DNA of 64,000 nt from Rhodobacter sp. (GCA_016704435.1 JADJAB010000008.1:124001-188000); one strand, 5' to 3'; counted from the stretch's first letter, positions 28,781-42,856 are shown. Notes: generated by a model from the sequence alone, not told the origin. Translations and numbers: made by a program.

Positions 28781-29976
28781 TGGGCCGTGCCTTCCTGATC
28801 GTGCTGGATTCGGCTGGCGCGGGTGGCGCGCCGGATGCGGCGGATTTTGGCGACGAGGGCGCCTGCACCCTGGGCCATATCGCGGCGGAATGTGCCGCAG
28901 GGCGGGCCGACCAGGGCCGCAAGGGCCTTTTGCGGATGCCCAACCTGGATGCGCTGGGGCTGGGGGCGGCGGTGCGGCTGGCCTCGGGCGCGGCGATGGA
29001 GGGCTTCGATGCCGTGCCTGCAGGCTTGTGGGGCGCTGCGGAGGAGATCAGCCGGGGCAAGGACACGCCCTCGGGGCACTGGGAACTGGCGGGGGTGCCG
29101 GTGCCCTGGGACTGGACCTATTTTCCTGACACCGTGCCGGCCTTTCCGGAGGATCTGGTGGCGACGGTCTGCCAGCTGGCCGGGACCGAGGGGATCCTGG
29201 GCAATTGCCATGCCTCGGGGGTGCCGATCATCAAGGAGCATTGCGAGGAACACCTGCGGACCGGCTGGCCGATCTGCTATACCTCGGCGGATTCGGTGTT
29301 CCAGATTGCCGCGCATGAAGAGGCCTTCGGGCTGGAGCGGCTGCTGAAGCTCTGCGCCGATCTGGCGCCGACCCTGCATGCAATGAAGGTCGGCCGGGTG
29401 ATCGCGCGGCCCTTCACCGGGTCTTGCGGCGATTTCCGGCGCACCTCGAACCGGCACGACTTTGCCATCGCGCCGCCGTCACCGACGTTGCTGGACTGGG
29501 TGGCGGAGGCTGGCCGCGCGACCCATGCGATTGGCAAGATCGGCGACATCTTTTCCATGCGTGGTGTGGGCAAGCTGTGGAAGGGGAAGTCGGACGCTGA
29601 CCTTTTCGAACATCTGACGCGGCTGGGGGCGGAGGCAGAGCCAGATTCCTTGACCTTTGCGAACTTCGTGGAGTTCGACACGCTATACGGCCATCCGCGC
29701 GACGTGGCTGGGTATGCCCGGGCGCTGGAATGGTTCGATGCCGCCTTGCCACGGTTCCTGGGTGCCCTGCAGCCCGGCGATCTGGCGATCTTCACTGCCG
29801 ATCATGGCAATGATCCGACCTGGGCGGGGACCGAACACACGCGCGAACGGGTGCCGGTGGTGGGCTGGGGCGTTGGCGCGCGGGCCGTGGGGGTGTGCGG
29901 CTTCGTCGATGTGGGGGCGTCGGTGGCGGCGCATCTGGGGGTGGCGTCACAGGGGCCGGGCGTCAGTTTTCTTTGA
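28780..29976 (+). CDS. deoB: Phosphopentomutase
   Basis: The protein has 398 residues. It converts deoxyribose-1-phosphate (and ribose-1-phosphate) to the 5-phosphate, the step after DeoA. The motifs are FLIVLDSAGAGGAPDA, the catalytic Thr context GKDTPSGHWE, and metal ligands in FTADHGNDPTWAGTEHTRE. The start overlaps the deoA stop by one base. A strong hairpin, CCGGGGGT-TTC-ACCCCCGG at 29985-30003, follows. Confidence 0.96.
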   Translation: MGRAFLIVLDSAGAGGAPDAADFGDEGACTLGHIAAECAAGRADQGRKGLLRMPNLDALGLGAAVRLASGAAMEGFDAVPAGLWGAAEEISRGKDTPSGHWELAGVPVPWDWTYFPDTVPAFPEDLVATVCQLAGTEGILGNCHASGVPIIKEHCEEHLRTGWPICYTSADSVFQIAAHEEAFGLERLLKLCADLAPTLHAMKVGRVIARPFTGSCGDFRRTSNRHDFAIAPPSPTLLDWVAEAGRATHAIGKIGDIFSMRGVGKLWKGKSDADLFEHLTRLGAEAEPDSLTFANFVEFDTLYGHPRDVAGYARALEWFDAALPRFLGALQPGDLAIFTADHGNDPTWAGTEHTRERVPVVGWGVGARAVGVCGFVDVGASVAAHLGVASQGPGVSFL

Positions 29977-29984
29977 AAGGTCGG

Positions 29985-30032
29985 CCGGGGGTTTCACCCC
30001 CGGACCCCCAGAGTATTTCAGCCAAGATGAAG
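29985..30032 (+). repeat. Dispersed hairpin/GAGTATTT element, copy 1
   Basis: An 8 bp perfect hairpin (29985-30003) is followed by a short C-rich spacer and GAGTATTT...GCCAAGATGAAG (30011-30032). The same architecture occurs near 44.7, 53.8 and 61.7 kb. This copy is between deoB and add. Its ATG at 30026 is in frame with add. Confidence 0.7.
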
Positions 30033-30044
30033 GCGGGAGCAACG

Positions 30045-31022
30045 ATGCGGAAGATGCCGAAGGTCGAGTTGCACCTCCATCTGGAAGGGGCGGCGCCGCC
30101 GGCCTTCATTCGCGGGTTGGCAAAGGAAAAGCATGTCGATCTGTCGGGCATTTTCGATGAGAAGGGTGCCTATCGGTTTCGCGATTTCCGGGAGTTCCTG
30201 AAGGTATACGAGGTGGCGACCTCGGTCCTGCAAAGCCCCGAGGATTACCGGCGGCTGGTGCTGGCGGTGCTGGAGGCAAGTGCGGCCTCGGGCGTGGTCT
30301 ACAGCGAGACCTTCCTTTCCCCCGATTTCTGTGGCGGGCGCGATGTCGGGGCCTGGCGTGAATACCTGCATGCGATCAGCGAGGCGGCCGATCAGGCCGA
30401 GCGGCAGATGGGCGTCACGCTGCGCGGCATCATCACCTGCATACGGCATTTCGGGCCGGAAAAGGCGCGCGAGACCGCCCGCTGCGCGGCCGAGACGGCG
30501 GGCGACTGGATCGTCGGTTTCGGTATCGCAGGGGACGAGAGGGTGCTGGAGCCGAAGGATTTCGCCTGGTCCTTCGATTGCGCGCGCGAAGCGGGCCTGC
30601 GGCTGACCGCCCATGCCGGGGAATGGGGCGGGCCGGGTTCGGTGCGAGCGGTGCTGGCGGATCTGGAAGTCGAGCGCATCGGCCATGGGGTGCGGGCGAT
30701 CGAGGATCTGGCGCTGGTGGACGAGTTGGCCGAAAGGGGCGTGGTGCTGGAGGTATGTCCGGGGTCGAACGTCGCGCTGGGCCTTTACCCGACGATCCGG
30801 GCGCATCCGATTGCCGAACTGGACCGGCGCGGGGTGAAGGTCACGATCTCGACCGACGACCCGCCGTTCTTTCACACCACGATGGCGCGGGAGTATGAAG
30901 AACTGCACCGCGCCTTCGACTGGGACGAGGGGCAGTTTGCGCGGATCGCGCGCCAGTCGCTTGACGCGGCCTTCTGCGACGCCGATACGAAGGCGAAGAT
31001 CCTGAAAAAGCTGGAGGCCTGA
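30045..31022 (+). CDS. add: Adenosine deaminase
   Basis: The protein has 325 residues from MRKMPKVELHLHLEG, with GGCGGGAGC just upstream. A further in-frame ATG at 30026 lies inside the upstream repeat and is judged unlikely. It deaminates adenosine and deoxyadenosine. Zinc and active-site motifs are HLHLEG, TAHAGEWGG, RIGHGVRAIED and ISTDDPPFF. It sits between deoB and upp in the salvage run, 1 bp from the upp start. Confidence 0.94.
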   Translation: MRKMPKVELHLHLEGAAPPAFIRGLAKEKHVDLSGIFDEKGAYRFRDFREFLKVYEVATSVLQSPEDYRRLVLAVLEASAASGVVYSETFLSPDFCGGRDVGAWREYLHAISEAADQAERQMGVTLRGIITCIRHFGPEKARETARCAAETAGDWIVGFGIAGDERVLEPKDFAWSFDCAREAGLRLTAHAGEWGGPGSVRAVLADLEVERIGHGVRAIEDLALVDELAERGVVLEVCPGSNVALGLYPTIRAHPIAELDRRGVKVTISTDDPPFFHTTMAREYEELHRAFDWDEGQFARIARQSLDAAFCDADTKAKILKKLEA

Positions 31023-31023
31023 C

Positions 31024-31656
31024 ATGCTGGACCATCTGACCGTCGTTACCCACCCGTTGGTCCAGCACAAGCTGACCCTGATGCGGGAAAAGGACACCTC
31101 GACCGCCAGTTTCCGCAAGCTCTTGCGCGAGATCAGCCTGCTTCTGGCCTATGAGGTCACGCGCGAGCTGCCGATGACGACGAAGCGGATCGAGACGCCT
31201 TTGGAGCCGATGGACGCGCCGACGATCGACGGCAAGAAGCTGGCGCTGGTCTCCATCCTGCGGGCGGGCAATGGCCTTCTGGACGGGATACTGGAGCTCA
31301 TCCCGGCGGCGAGGGTCGGCTTCGTCGGGCTTTACCGCGACCCCGAAACGCTGCAGCCGGTGCAGTATTATTGCAAGCTGCCCGACCATATGGAGGACCG
31401 TCTCTCCATCGTCGTCGATCCGATGCTGGCGACGGGCAATTCCAGCGCCGCGGCGGTGACGCTCTTGAAAAAGGCCGGGGCGCGGCAGATCCGCTTTCTT
31501 TGCCTGCTGGCGGCGCCCGAAGGCATTGCCCGGATGAAGGAGGCGCACCCCGATGTGCCGATCGTCACGGCGGCGGTGGACAGCCACCTGAACGACCACG
31601 GCTATATCGTTCCGGGGCTAGGGGATGCGGGTGACCGGATGTTCGGCACGAAATAG
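31024..31656 (+). CDS. upp: Uracil phosphoribosyltransferase
   Basis: The protein has 210 residues, full length. It makes UMP from uracil and PRPP. The PRPP loop is VVDPMLATGNSSAAAV, and the uracil-binding tail PGLGDAGDRMFGTK is at the C-terminus. The gene follows add directly and closes the operon, so bases released by DeoA and related enzymes are captured as nucleotide. Confidence 0.97.
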   Translation: MLDHLTVVTHPLVQHKLTLMREKDTSTASFRKLLREISLLLAYEVTRELPMTTKRIETPLEPMDAPTIDGKKLALVSILRAGNGLLDGILELIPAARVGFVGLYRDPETLQPVQYYCKLPDHMEDRLSIVVDPMLATGNSSAAAVTLLKKAGARQIRFLCLLAAPEGIARMKEAHPDVPIVTAAVDSHLNDHGYIVPGLGDAGDRMFGTK

Positions 31657-31673
31657 GGGGTCTGACCCCTTTA
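31655..31673 (+). terminator. Possible weak terminator after upp
   Basis: AGGGGGTCTGACCCCT overlaps and follows the upp stop and can form a short GC hairpin, followed only by TTTA. The weak T run makes this tentative. Confidence 0.35.
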
Positions 31674-31720
31674 CTCGGAAACGGTCTTGTTCCAATAATG
31701 GCACAAGCCGCTTGGGGGTC

Positions 31721-33043
31721 ATGATGTTTGGAAAAGTGCTTTCCGTAGCCGTTCTGGCCGCCGTTTTCGGGGCTACGGCGGTGGCCGCGCGCGGGCTGGA
31801 CGGCCCGGCCGAACTGCCCCCTGCAGGCTACAAAGGGCAACAATACGTGGACAGTCGCGGCTGTGTCTTTCTGCGCGCCGGATACGGCGGGCAGGTGACC
31901 TGGGTGCCGCGCGTCAGCGCCGACCGCAAGCAGCTGTGCGGCTATCCGCCCTCGGGCGGGACGGTCGCGGTGGCCGAAGCGGCGCCAGCCGCGCCATCGG
32001 TGACGGAGACCGCCGAGGTGGTGGTGAAGCCCGCTGCGGTGGAGACGAAACCTGCGGCGGTGGTGGTTGCCGCTGCGCCGAAAACGCCCTCTCCTGCCCC
32101 CGCGCCGACCGTTGTTTCCTCAGCCCCGGAAGCGGTGCGCCCGGCGACGCCGACGGAACTGGTGGCGACCGAAACCGGAGCGACGGCGGAAGGTGGTGCG
32201 GGTTATCGGCTGGCCTGCCCGGCGGATACCCCGGTGGCCGAGCGGTTCGAGATCCGTGGCAGCACCGGCACCAAGGTGATGTGCACGCGCGGCGATGGCA
32301 GCCTGGACGGCGCGAATTTCCCGGTGCTGGTGGCGGGCAGCCTTGCGGGGCAACCGGTGGGCTATGACGCGTATCTGGCGGCGGGCAATGGCGGCAAGAC
32401 CGGGGCGGCGCCGGGCGGAACGGTCTATACCGTACCTGCGGGCGCGTCGAAATCGACGAAATCGGCGAAATATCCCGATGCGGTGCCGCCCAAGGGCTAC
32501 AAGCTGGCCTGGAAGGACGACCGGCTGAACCCCAACCGGGGCAAGCAGACGCTTGACGGTTTCCTGGCGATGGACGAGATCTGGACCACTACCACGCCGG
32601 CCGAACTGCGCGAGGACAGCACGGCCAAGCGCAAGCCGGTGAAGATCATCGTGCGGCGGGCGGACGGCACCGAGGTCGCGCATGAAGGCTATGTCTTGTC
32701 CAGCAAGGGCGGCGAGCGGAAGGTGGTGATCACCTCTCCCGCGGCCGCGGAAGTATCGAAATCCACCATGGCGGTGGCGCCGGAGGCTGTGAAGAAACCT
32801 GCCAAGGCGGTGGCCGAGGGCAAGCGGTTCCTGGTGCAGGTCGGCACGTTCGGGGTGAAGTCGAACGCCGAAGGCGCCGCGGGCAAGCTGAAGGGCAAGG
32901 GCCTGCCGGTCGCGCGCGGCAAGGCCAGGGGCGGGGCGCTGACGGTGGTCTATGCCGGGCCCTTCGCCTCGTCAGGAGAGGCGAAGGCGGCCCTGTCGGC
33001 GGCGCGGTCGCTGGGCTTTTCCGACGCGGTGATCGTCCAGTAG
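31721..33043 (+). CDS. Secreted SPOR-domain protein
   Basis: The protein has 440 residues from MMFGKVLSVAVLAAVFGATAVAA, a Sec signal. After a small Cys-containing segment (DSRGCVFLRAGYGGQ, LCGYPPSGG) there is an Ala/Pro/Val-rich low-complexity linker (about 80-180). The C-terminal SPOR domain, about residues 365-440 (RFLVQVGTFGVKSNAEGAAGKL), binds denuded peptidoglycan at division sites. A periplasmic or cell-wall role in division is inferred. Confidence 0.82.
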   Translation: MMFGKVLSVAVLAAVFGATAVAARGLDGPAELPPAGYKGQQYVDSRGCVFLRAGYGGQVTWVPRVSADRKQLCGYPPSGGTVAVAEAAPAAPSVTETAEVVVKPAAVETKPAAVVVAAAPKTPSPAPAPTVVSSAPEAVRPATPTELVATETGATAEGGAGYRLACPADTPVAERFEIRGSTGTKVMCTRGDGSLDGANFPVLVAGSLAGQPVGYDAYLAAGNGGKTGAAPGGTVYTVPAGASKSTKSAKYPDAVPPKGYKLAWKDDRLNPNRGKQTLDGFLAMDEIWTTTTPAELREDSTAKRKPVKIIVRRADGTEVAHEGYVLSSKGGERKVVITSPAAAEVSKSTMAVAPEAVKKPAKAVAEGKRFLVQVGTFGVKSNAEGAAGKLKGKGLPVARGKARGGALTVVYAGPFASSGEAKAALSAARSLGFSDAVIVQ

Positions 33044-33085
33044 CCCGCAAGGGCGGCTTGTCGATGTTCTTGAGGAACGGCCGGA

Positions 33086-34108
33086 TCAGCCGCCGCAGAC
33101 CGATTGCAGCGCGATCCAGTCGGCGTCGCTGATCAGCGGGCTGGGGATCAGACCCTTGTAGGGATCGGCGGCGATCAGGCCCGGTGCGGGCCGGCCAAGC
33201 CCCGCGCGCGCCTCGGCATAGGGTGTCAGCGGGATCTGGGCCTGTTCGAAGGCGGCGATCAGTGCGGCATCGGGCGGTGCGCCGCGGTCGGAGCGCAGAA
33301 ACGCCTCGCCAAAGCCCTGCAATGCGCCTTCGGGCAGATCGCCCGTGGTCAACAGCCGGAAGGTGGCAATCAGGCCGGCGTGGTCCAGCACCTGAAGCAT
33401 CGGGTCGCGACGCGCTTCGGCCACGCTTTCGGCCAGGGCGGCCCCTGCCAGGGCCTCGGGGCCTTCGCCGGTCTCGACCAGCGCGCGCGGCAACAGGATC
33501 ACGCCGCCGGGCAGGTGCGCCGGGCGGGAAAGGCCCTCGGGAAGCACATAGAGGATCGGCGTGTCCTTGGGGCCGAACACCCGCTCGGCCAGCCGGGCCA
33601 GGGCGGGCAGGCCCATCTCGCCATCGCAGGGCGCGCCGGTCAGCCGGGTGATGTCATCCAAGGCGCGCTGGCCGATCTCGGCCCGCTTGGCCGGCGGCAC
33701 GACCGAGGCGGTGTGGCCGACCAGCACCCCCGGCAGGGCCCAGGCGGCCAGCCCCAGGATGGCCAGGGTCACCCCAAGCGTCAGCACCCCGCGCAGCCGG
33801 CCCGGATGCGGCACGGCGGACTTGACTGCCGATTGCACCGTCTTCAGCGCCGCGATCATCTGGTCGTCGGCCAGTTCCAGCTCTTCGGTGGCCTCCTCGC
33901 CGGGCGCGAAAAGCGCCGGGCGCGTGCCGGGGTTCAGCCGCAGCACCGCAGGCAGCGACCAGTGGCTGAGCACCTGATCGGATTTCGGATCGGCCAGCAT
34001 CAACGTCGCATCGCCCATCCGCACGATAACCTCGCGCCGCTGGCCGTCGGGCGTCTCGCGCCAAAGGCCGGTGCTTTCCAGCCGCGTATACTGCTTCAGC
34101 GCCGTCAT
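33086..34108 (-). CDS. Membrane protein with degenerate M48-peptidase-like domain
   Basis: The protein has 340 residues from MTALKQYTRLESTGLW. Residues 1-100 are soluble, and one membrane helix is near 105-130 (LTLGVTLAILGLAAWALPGVLVG). The outer part has ILYVLPEGLSRPAHLPGGVILLPRAL, then GPEALAGAALAESVAEARR. This lines up with the M48 pattern of ALPGG...ELA-x-VLAHEIAH, but the HExxH zinc residues are replaced by AESVAEA. It is probably a pseudoenzyme. The family call is by eye and not firm. Confidence 0.6.
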   Translation of the reverse strand: MTALKQYTRLESTGLWRETPDGQRREVIVRMGDATLMLADPKSDQVLSHWSLPAVLRLNPGTRPALFAPGEEATEELELADDQMIAALKTVQSAVKSAVPHPGRLRGVLTLGVTLAILGLAAWALPGVLVGHTASVVPPAKRAEIGQRALDDITRLTGAPCDGEMGLPALARLAERVFGPKDTPILYVLPEGLSRPAHLPGGVILLPRALVETGEGPEALAGAALAESVAEARRDPMLQVLDHAGLIATFRLLTTGDLPEGALQGFGEAFLRSDRGAPPDAALIAAFEQAQIPLTPYAEARAGLGRPAPGLIAADPYKGLIPSPLISDADWIALQSVCGG

Positions 34109-34307
34109 CTGGCTCGTTTCTGCCCCTGTCGGCCCCTGTCGGCCCGTTCGGCCTGCCGGGGCCGACCTTAGCTGCCCTGCGCCGCCGCCACAACTGCCGC
34201 TTGGGCCACCGCGAAGGGCCAAGCCATTGCCCGACATGTCGCTTTCAAGCGCGCAAGGATCGTCGCGGCGGGTTTGATGGGCGAAAGCCTTGCAACAAGA
34301 CAGCCTG

Positions 34308-35255
34308 ATGATATCCCACGACAAGACCCTTGCCGCCGCCGGGCTGATCCTGATCTACGCCACCGTGATCGGATATACCGACAATTATGTGCGGGTCATC
34401 GCGGCGGATGCCGGGCTGTGGCAGTTCCACGCCAGCCGCACGGTGATGGCGCTGGTGATCCTTGCTGCCCTGGTGCCGGTTCTGGGCCTGCGGTTGCGGC
34501 CGCGATCCTGGCGGGCGGTGGCGGCGCGGTCGACCATTCACGGCACGGCGATGGTGATCTATTTCGGCGCGCTGGCCTTCCTGCCGGTGGCAGTGGTGGC
34601 GGCGGGCCTGTTCACCGCGCCAATCTTCGTGCTGCTGATTTCACGCTTCGTCTATGGCCAGGCGATCGGGCCGGTGCGGATCGCTGCCGTGGCCGTCGGT
34701 TTTGTGGGGGTGATCCTGGTCCTTGGCCCCGAAGCGCTGTCGGGCACCTCGCTGGCCGCGGTGCTGCCAGTGGCGGCAGGCGCGATGTATGCCATGGGCA
34801 ACATCGCCACAAGGCAATGGTGCGCCGCGGAAAGTGCCGAGACGCTGCTGGCGGGGTTCTTTGCCGCACTTGGTGTCTTCGGGGTTCTGGGCATCGCCGC
34901 GCTGGCGCTTTGGCCGGCGTCGGTGCCGCCCGGCCCGGAGGGATTTCTGCTGCGCGGGCTGGTCTGGCCGAACGCGGCTTTCTGGTGGTGGACCTTCGTG
35001 CAGGCCGTGGGGTCGCTGCTGGCGGTGGGTCTGATGATCCGGGCCTACCAGATCGCCGACGCCGGACGGGTCAGCGTTCTGGAGTATGTGATCCTGCCGG
35101 CTTCGGCCTTCTGGTCCTGGGTCGTCTGGTCCGAGACGCTGTCCTGGCAGGCCTGGATCGGCATGGCGCTGATCATTTCCGCCGGGTCGATGATCGCGCT
35201 TCGGGCGCGGGCGCAAGAGGTGCTGCCGCGCGGGCCGGCCGGAGGGCCGCTCTAG
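34308..35255 (+). CDS. EamA/DMT-family transporter
   Basis: The protein has about 315 residues from the ATG at 34308; a TTG at 34290 would add six. About ten membrane segments form two EamA repeats (STIHGTAMVIYFGALAFLPVAVV; YQIADAGRVSVLEYVILPASAFW). Such proteins export or import small metabolites across the inner membrane. The substrate cannot be told. It is convergent with tdk, 5 bp apart. Confidence 0.86.
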   Translation: MISHDKTLAAAGLILIYATVIGYTDNYVRVIAADAGLWQFHASRTVMALVILAALVPVLGLRLRPRSWRAVAARSTIHGTAMVIYFGALAFLPVAVVAAGLFTAPIFVLLISRFVYGQAIGPVRIAAVAVGFVGVILVLGPEALSGTSLAAVLPVAAGAMYAMGNIATRQWCAAESAETLLAGFFAALGVFGVLGIAALALWPASVPPGPEGFLLRGLVWPNAAFWWWTFVQAVGSLLAVGLMIRAYQIADAGRVSVLEYVILPASAFWSWVVWSETLSWQAWIGMALIISAGSMIALRARAQEVLPRGPAGGPL

Positions 35256-35260
35256 CGCCG

Positions 35261-35839
35261 TCAGTCGCCGACGGCCTCGCGCCAATGGCGGCGGCACAGG
35301 CTCTGGTAGGTCTCGTTGCCGCCGATCACCACCTGCTCTCCGGCGGTCAGCGCGCGGCCATCCGGCCCCTTGCGCACCACCATGGTAGCCTTCTTGCCGC
35401 AATGGCAGATCGTGCGGACCTCGCGCATTTCATCCGCCCAGGCCAGAAGGGCGGCCGAGCCGGGAAACAGATTGCCCTGGAAATCCACCCGCAAGCCATA
35501 GCACATCACCGGGACCTTCAGGTCATCGACGGCGCGTGCCAGTTGCCAGACCTGCTCTTTGCTCAGGAATTGCGCCTCGTCGATGAAGACGCAGGCCACC
35601 GGCCCCTGCGCCAGCCGCGCCCGCAGCTTTTCGAAAAGATCCTCGCCGGGGGCGAAGGTATCGGCCGGCTCGCCGATGCCGATGCGGCTGCCGATCCGCC
35701 CCTCGCCCGCGCGGTTGTCGAACTGGGCAGTGATCAGATGGGTCTGCATCCCGCCTTCGCGGTAGTTGTGCGCAGCCTGCAGCAGCAGGGTCGATTTGCC
35801 CGCGTTCATCGTGGAGAAATGGAAGTAGAGCTTGGCCAT
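35261..35839 (-). CDS. tdk: Thymidine kinase
   Basis: The protein has 192 residues. Walker A is STMNAGKST, Walker B is CVFIDEAQFL, and zinc ligands are in TICHCGKKA and the C-terminal SLCRRHW. It phosphorylates thymidine to TMP, complementing the cdd-deo-add-upp salvage genes a few kb away. The 400 bp upstream, shared with the CII-like gene, contains hairpins. Confidence 0.95.
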   Translation of the reverse strand: MAKLYFHFSTMNAGKSTLLLQAAHNYREGGMQTHLITAQFDNRAGEGRIGSRIGIGEPADTFAPGEDLFEKLRARLAQGPVACVFIDEAQFLSKEQVWQLARAVDDLKVPVMCYGLRVDFQGNLFPGSAALLAWADEMREVRTICHCGKKATMVVRKGPDGRALTAGEQVVIGGNETYQSLCRRHWREAVGD

Positions 35840-36240
35840 GGCAGAAGGCCTAGTCAGGCCCGGGGTGCTTGGCAAGAGCGGGTCTTTCCCGCCGCGCAAG
35901 CGGGTGCAGGCCCGCGTTCCGGTGGTGGCCTTGGCGGTGCGCGTCGGAAAGAGGGGCAGGGGGTGATGCGTGGGCCCGTGGCACTGAAAACTGGCAGATT
36001 GCCCTGCCAATACCGTTGAAGACGGGCCCGCCGCACCTCGAGTAGAACCTCGCCACCTTCCCCGAAGGGCGCTAGCACGGCGGACCCCCACCCAAAATCG
36101 GTGCTGGGGACACCGGCCACTCGCTACTGTTCCGGTCGCCCGGAACACCTTTATCAATGACAAAGCCCTGCCAGCCGATTAATGGGAAAAGCTGTAGTGA
36201 TTTCCCCCACGTTCTCGTGAGGTCCGACTCGGAGAAGACC
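35840..36240. other. Divergent intergenic region with stable hairpins, possible small RNA
   Basis: No gene is seen in these 401 bp. GGGCCCGT (35972-35979) pairs with ACGGGCCC (36022-36029). An inner stem, TGGCAG/CTGCCA with loop ATTGCC (35992-36009), sits inside it. The outer stem can extend to GGTG/CACC (35962-36037). A separate perfect repeat, TGTTCCGG-TCGC-CCGGAACA, is at 36128-36147. These may be leader structures, operators or a small RNA; no known RNA family was recognised. Confidence 0.4.
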
Positions 36241-36685
36241 ATGTCGACTGCCAGCTACCTCAAGAAACACACCGAAGCCCTGGTCAAGGATGTGGGCATC
36301 GAGGCGGCCTGCACGCTGACCGGCAAGTCCAAGGCAACGCTGGGGCGTTACTATTCCGACAGCGAGGAGCATGGCGATCGTTTCATGCCGGTTGATGTCG
36401 TGGCCGAGCTGGAGGCCGCCTCACGCTTTCCGCATGTGACCTCGGCGCTGGCAGACTTGCGCGGCATCACGTTTTCCTATGACAGCGAAAAGCGCAATGC
36501 CCAGTCAAAGGGGGTGAACCAGGACGTCGTCGCCCTGGCGCAGCGCTTTGCAATGCTGATGAGCGAGTACAACTCGGCCATCGGCGACGGCCGGATCACC
36601 ATCAACGAGGCCAAGCGTCTCTTGCGCGAGACGCTGGCAATTCAGCAGGTGCTCCTGGACATGAAGCTGAACCTGGAAGACGAGG

Positions 36686-36693
<8 letters not shown>
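36241..36693 (+). CDS. CII-like regulatory protein, not in a prophage
   Basis: The protein has 150 residues from MSTASYLKKHTEALVKDVG, after GGAGAAGACC. The N-terminal part IEAACTLTGKSKATLGRYYS looks like a helix-turn-helix, and overall it resembles the phage CII-type regulatory family. The C-terminal half is helical with a likely coiled coil (INEAKRLLRETLAIQQVLL). No other phage gene is nearby. It may be a domesticated regulator. It overlaps the convergent helicase gene by 8 bp. Confidence 0.58.
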
Positions 36694-38032
<1,339 letters not shown>

Positions 38033-38623
38033 AATTTCTTTCCGACCGCCCGAATGGCGGCCTGCACGGCCCCATCAACGGGCCAAAGGGAAGCGACAAC
38101 CACTCGCCCCCGGACCCATGCCCAAGCGCCGTGACAGCCGCGGAACCCCTGCGTGACGGTGGGAACCATGCCCCCGGCCTTACACATGCTCACGCGGCAC
38201 GGGCCTTGGGGACAGCGGGGAGATGGGGGATTTTCGGGGGGAAGTCAAGATGTGCTGCAAAACGTCTGGCAAGTGTATGGCAAGCGTCTGGCAAGGTTTG
38301 GGGCGATCTCGCGTTGCCGGTGATGTTACCCTATATATGACACATGAAGCTGGAGGGCAGGTACTAATGCCTCGTCGCGGGCGTGCAGCCGGACGGGAAA
38401 CGCTTTGCCAGCAGGGTTGCGGCGGTTAGTCTGGTGCGTCATCCACTACGATTACGAAGCGGCTGGACCGGGCAGAGCTGTTGTTGGCGACGGGGGTGAC
38501 GCGACAGGCGATGGCCGAGTTTCTTGAGGTCTTGCGGCCACCTATTTTTGGAAATTTCAGGCGCCCGCAACCGAGCGATCCCCAGTGACGGTGGTGCTGA
38601 GGCCGCAATGACGTCGCCTTGAC
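38033..38623. other. Intergenic stretch at the edge of a lower-GC island
   Basis: These 591 bp hold no convincing gene. A 52-codon open stretch, 38430-38588 (KRLDRAELLLATGVTRQAMAEFLEVL), has no start codon I trust and no recognised family, and may be a remnant. The base composition falls from here to 39390. TATATATG at 38332-38339 and other A/T-rich pieces are unlike the neighbours. Confidence 0.4.
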
Positions 38624-39352
38624 TCATATCACAAGGATTTCGAGGCGTCCCCGCGGTTCGGACTGCGCCACGGCCCCGCGCGAGGCCCGGGGATATCGGC
38701 TGAAAGCCGAATACCGAACCTGCCCCGGTCGCTGAAAAGCGCAAAAACCAGGGACCTGCGACAACAATTGTACATCGCCTTGGCGGTGGCCGGAAGTTGC
38801 CGGGCGGGGAGTTCTTTCGAGCGGAGACGCTCGGGTGCGGGCGGGCATTCGTTTCTGGTCCTGGCGGCCCCTATGATCGGCGACGATCATAGGCCGAAAG
38901 CGCTGCTCTTCTCCACTGGACCGTGAACATCCTGCAGGAAAGTATTGAAAGGCTCGTTGAGTAATTCTGTTTGTAGGTCGGTCGGAAATAGGAGATCGTT
39001 TTGGGTATGTTATGCTTGCATTCTCGTAGGCCGTCTTGCAGTGCCAAACACAAGCCAAAAGCCAGATCGAACCTTGATCCGTGATGATCTTGAATACGGC
39101 AGATCGAAATTCGTCCTTGCGAACCTGCTCCCAGCCGAGCATTGGGTTGTCATCGTCTGTGTTGCTCGGTGCAAAGTAACGCCATTTGACCTCGCCGTTG
39201 TATTTGGACGAAATTTTCAAGCCGAGCAGTTTTTTGCGTACATTTTGCCAAGTTGCTTCCGGAATTATGATTGCCCCTATTGCAAAGGTGCTTGGCTCAG
39301 CCTTGCCAAGCTTTGCCGGAGTGCCACTTTCGTCGATAAAACAAAGATGCAT
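38624..39352 (-). pseudogene. DUF3800 protein, decayed by several indels
   Basis: The first 130 residues (MHLCFIDESGTPAKLGK, GEVKWRYFAPSNTDDDNPM, DEFRSAVFKIIT) match DUF3800, a nuclease-like family often found with mobile elements and defence genes. Family-like pieces then jump frames: FQYF in one, FLQDVH in another, and MIVADHRGRQDQK back in the first. The expected C-terminal ligand region (IQLADMVAG-like) is only faintly seen in a third frame. The gene is lower in GC than its neighbours, suggesting it was acquired and is now broken. Confidence 0.66.
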
Positions 39353-39387
39353 GTCTGTTTCTCCGAAAGGGAGAATTGCGCAGCAAT

Positions 39388-42716
<3,329 letters not shown>

Positions 42717-42815
42717 GTCGGCCCCCACCTGTCGCGCAAATTGTCGGGGGTTATAGACAGTGGGGGCGGGGGCGCAAGGGGCAAACGGGGCGCGAGGCCG
42801 GGGGCTGGGGAACAA

Positions 42816-42856
42816 AATCCTTCGAAGGATTCTGGCAGATTTCTTCGAAGAAATCT
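42816..42856. repeat. Two adjacent perfect palindromes centred on TTCGAA
   Basis: AATCCTTCGAAGGATT (42816-42831) and AGATTTCTTCGAAGAAATCT (42837-42856) are perfect palindromes separated by five bases. They lie in the 252 bp between divergent carB and pabB. They may be operators, a bidirectional stem-loop or a dispersed repeat. Confidence 0.7.

Noticed and set aside
35962..36037. SRP RNA, 6S RNA, RNase P RNA or tmRNA
   Set aside because: The conserved loops and sequence blocks of these RNAs are not seen.
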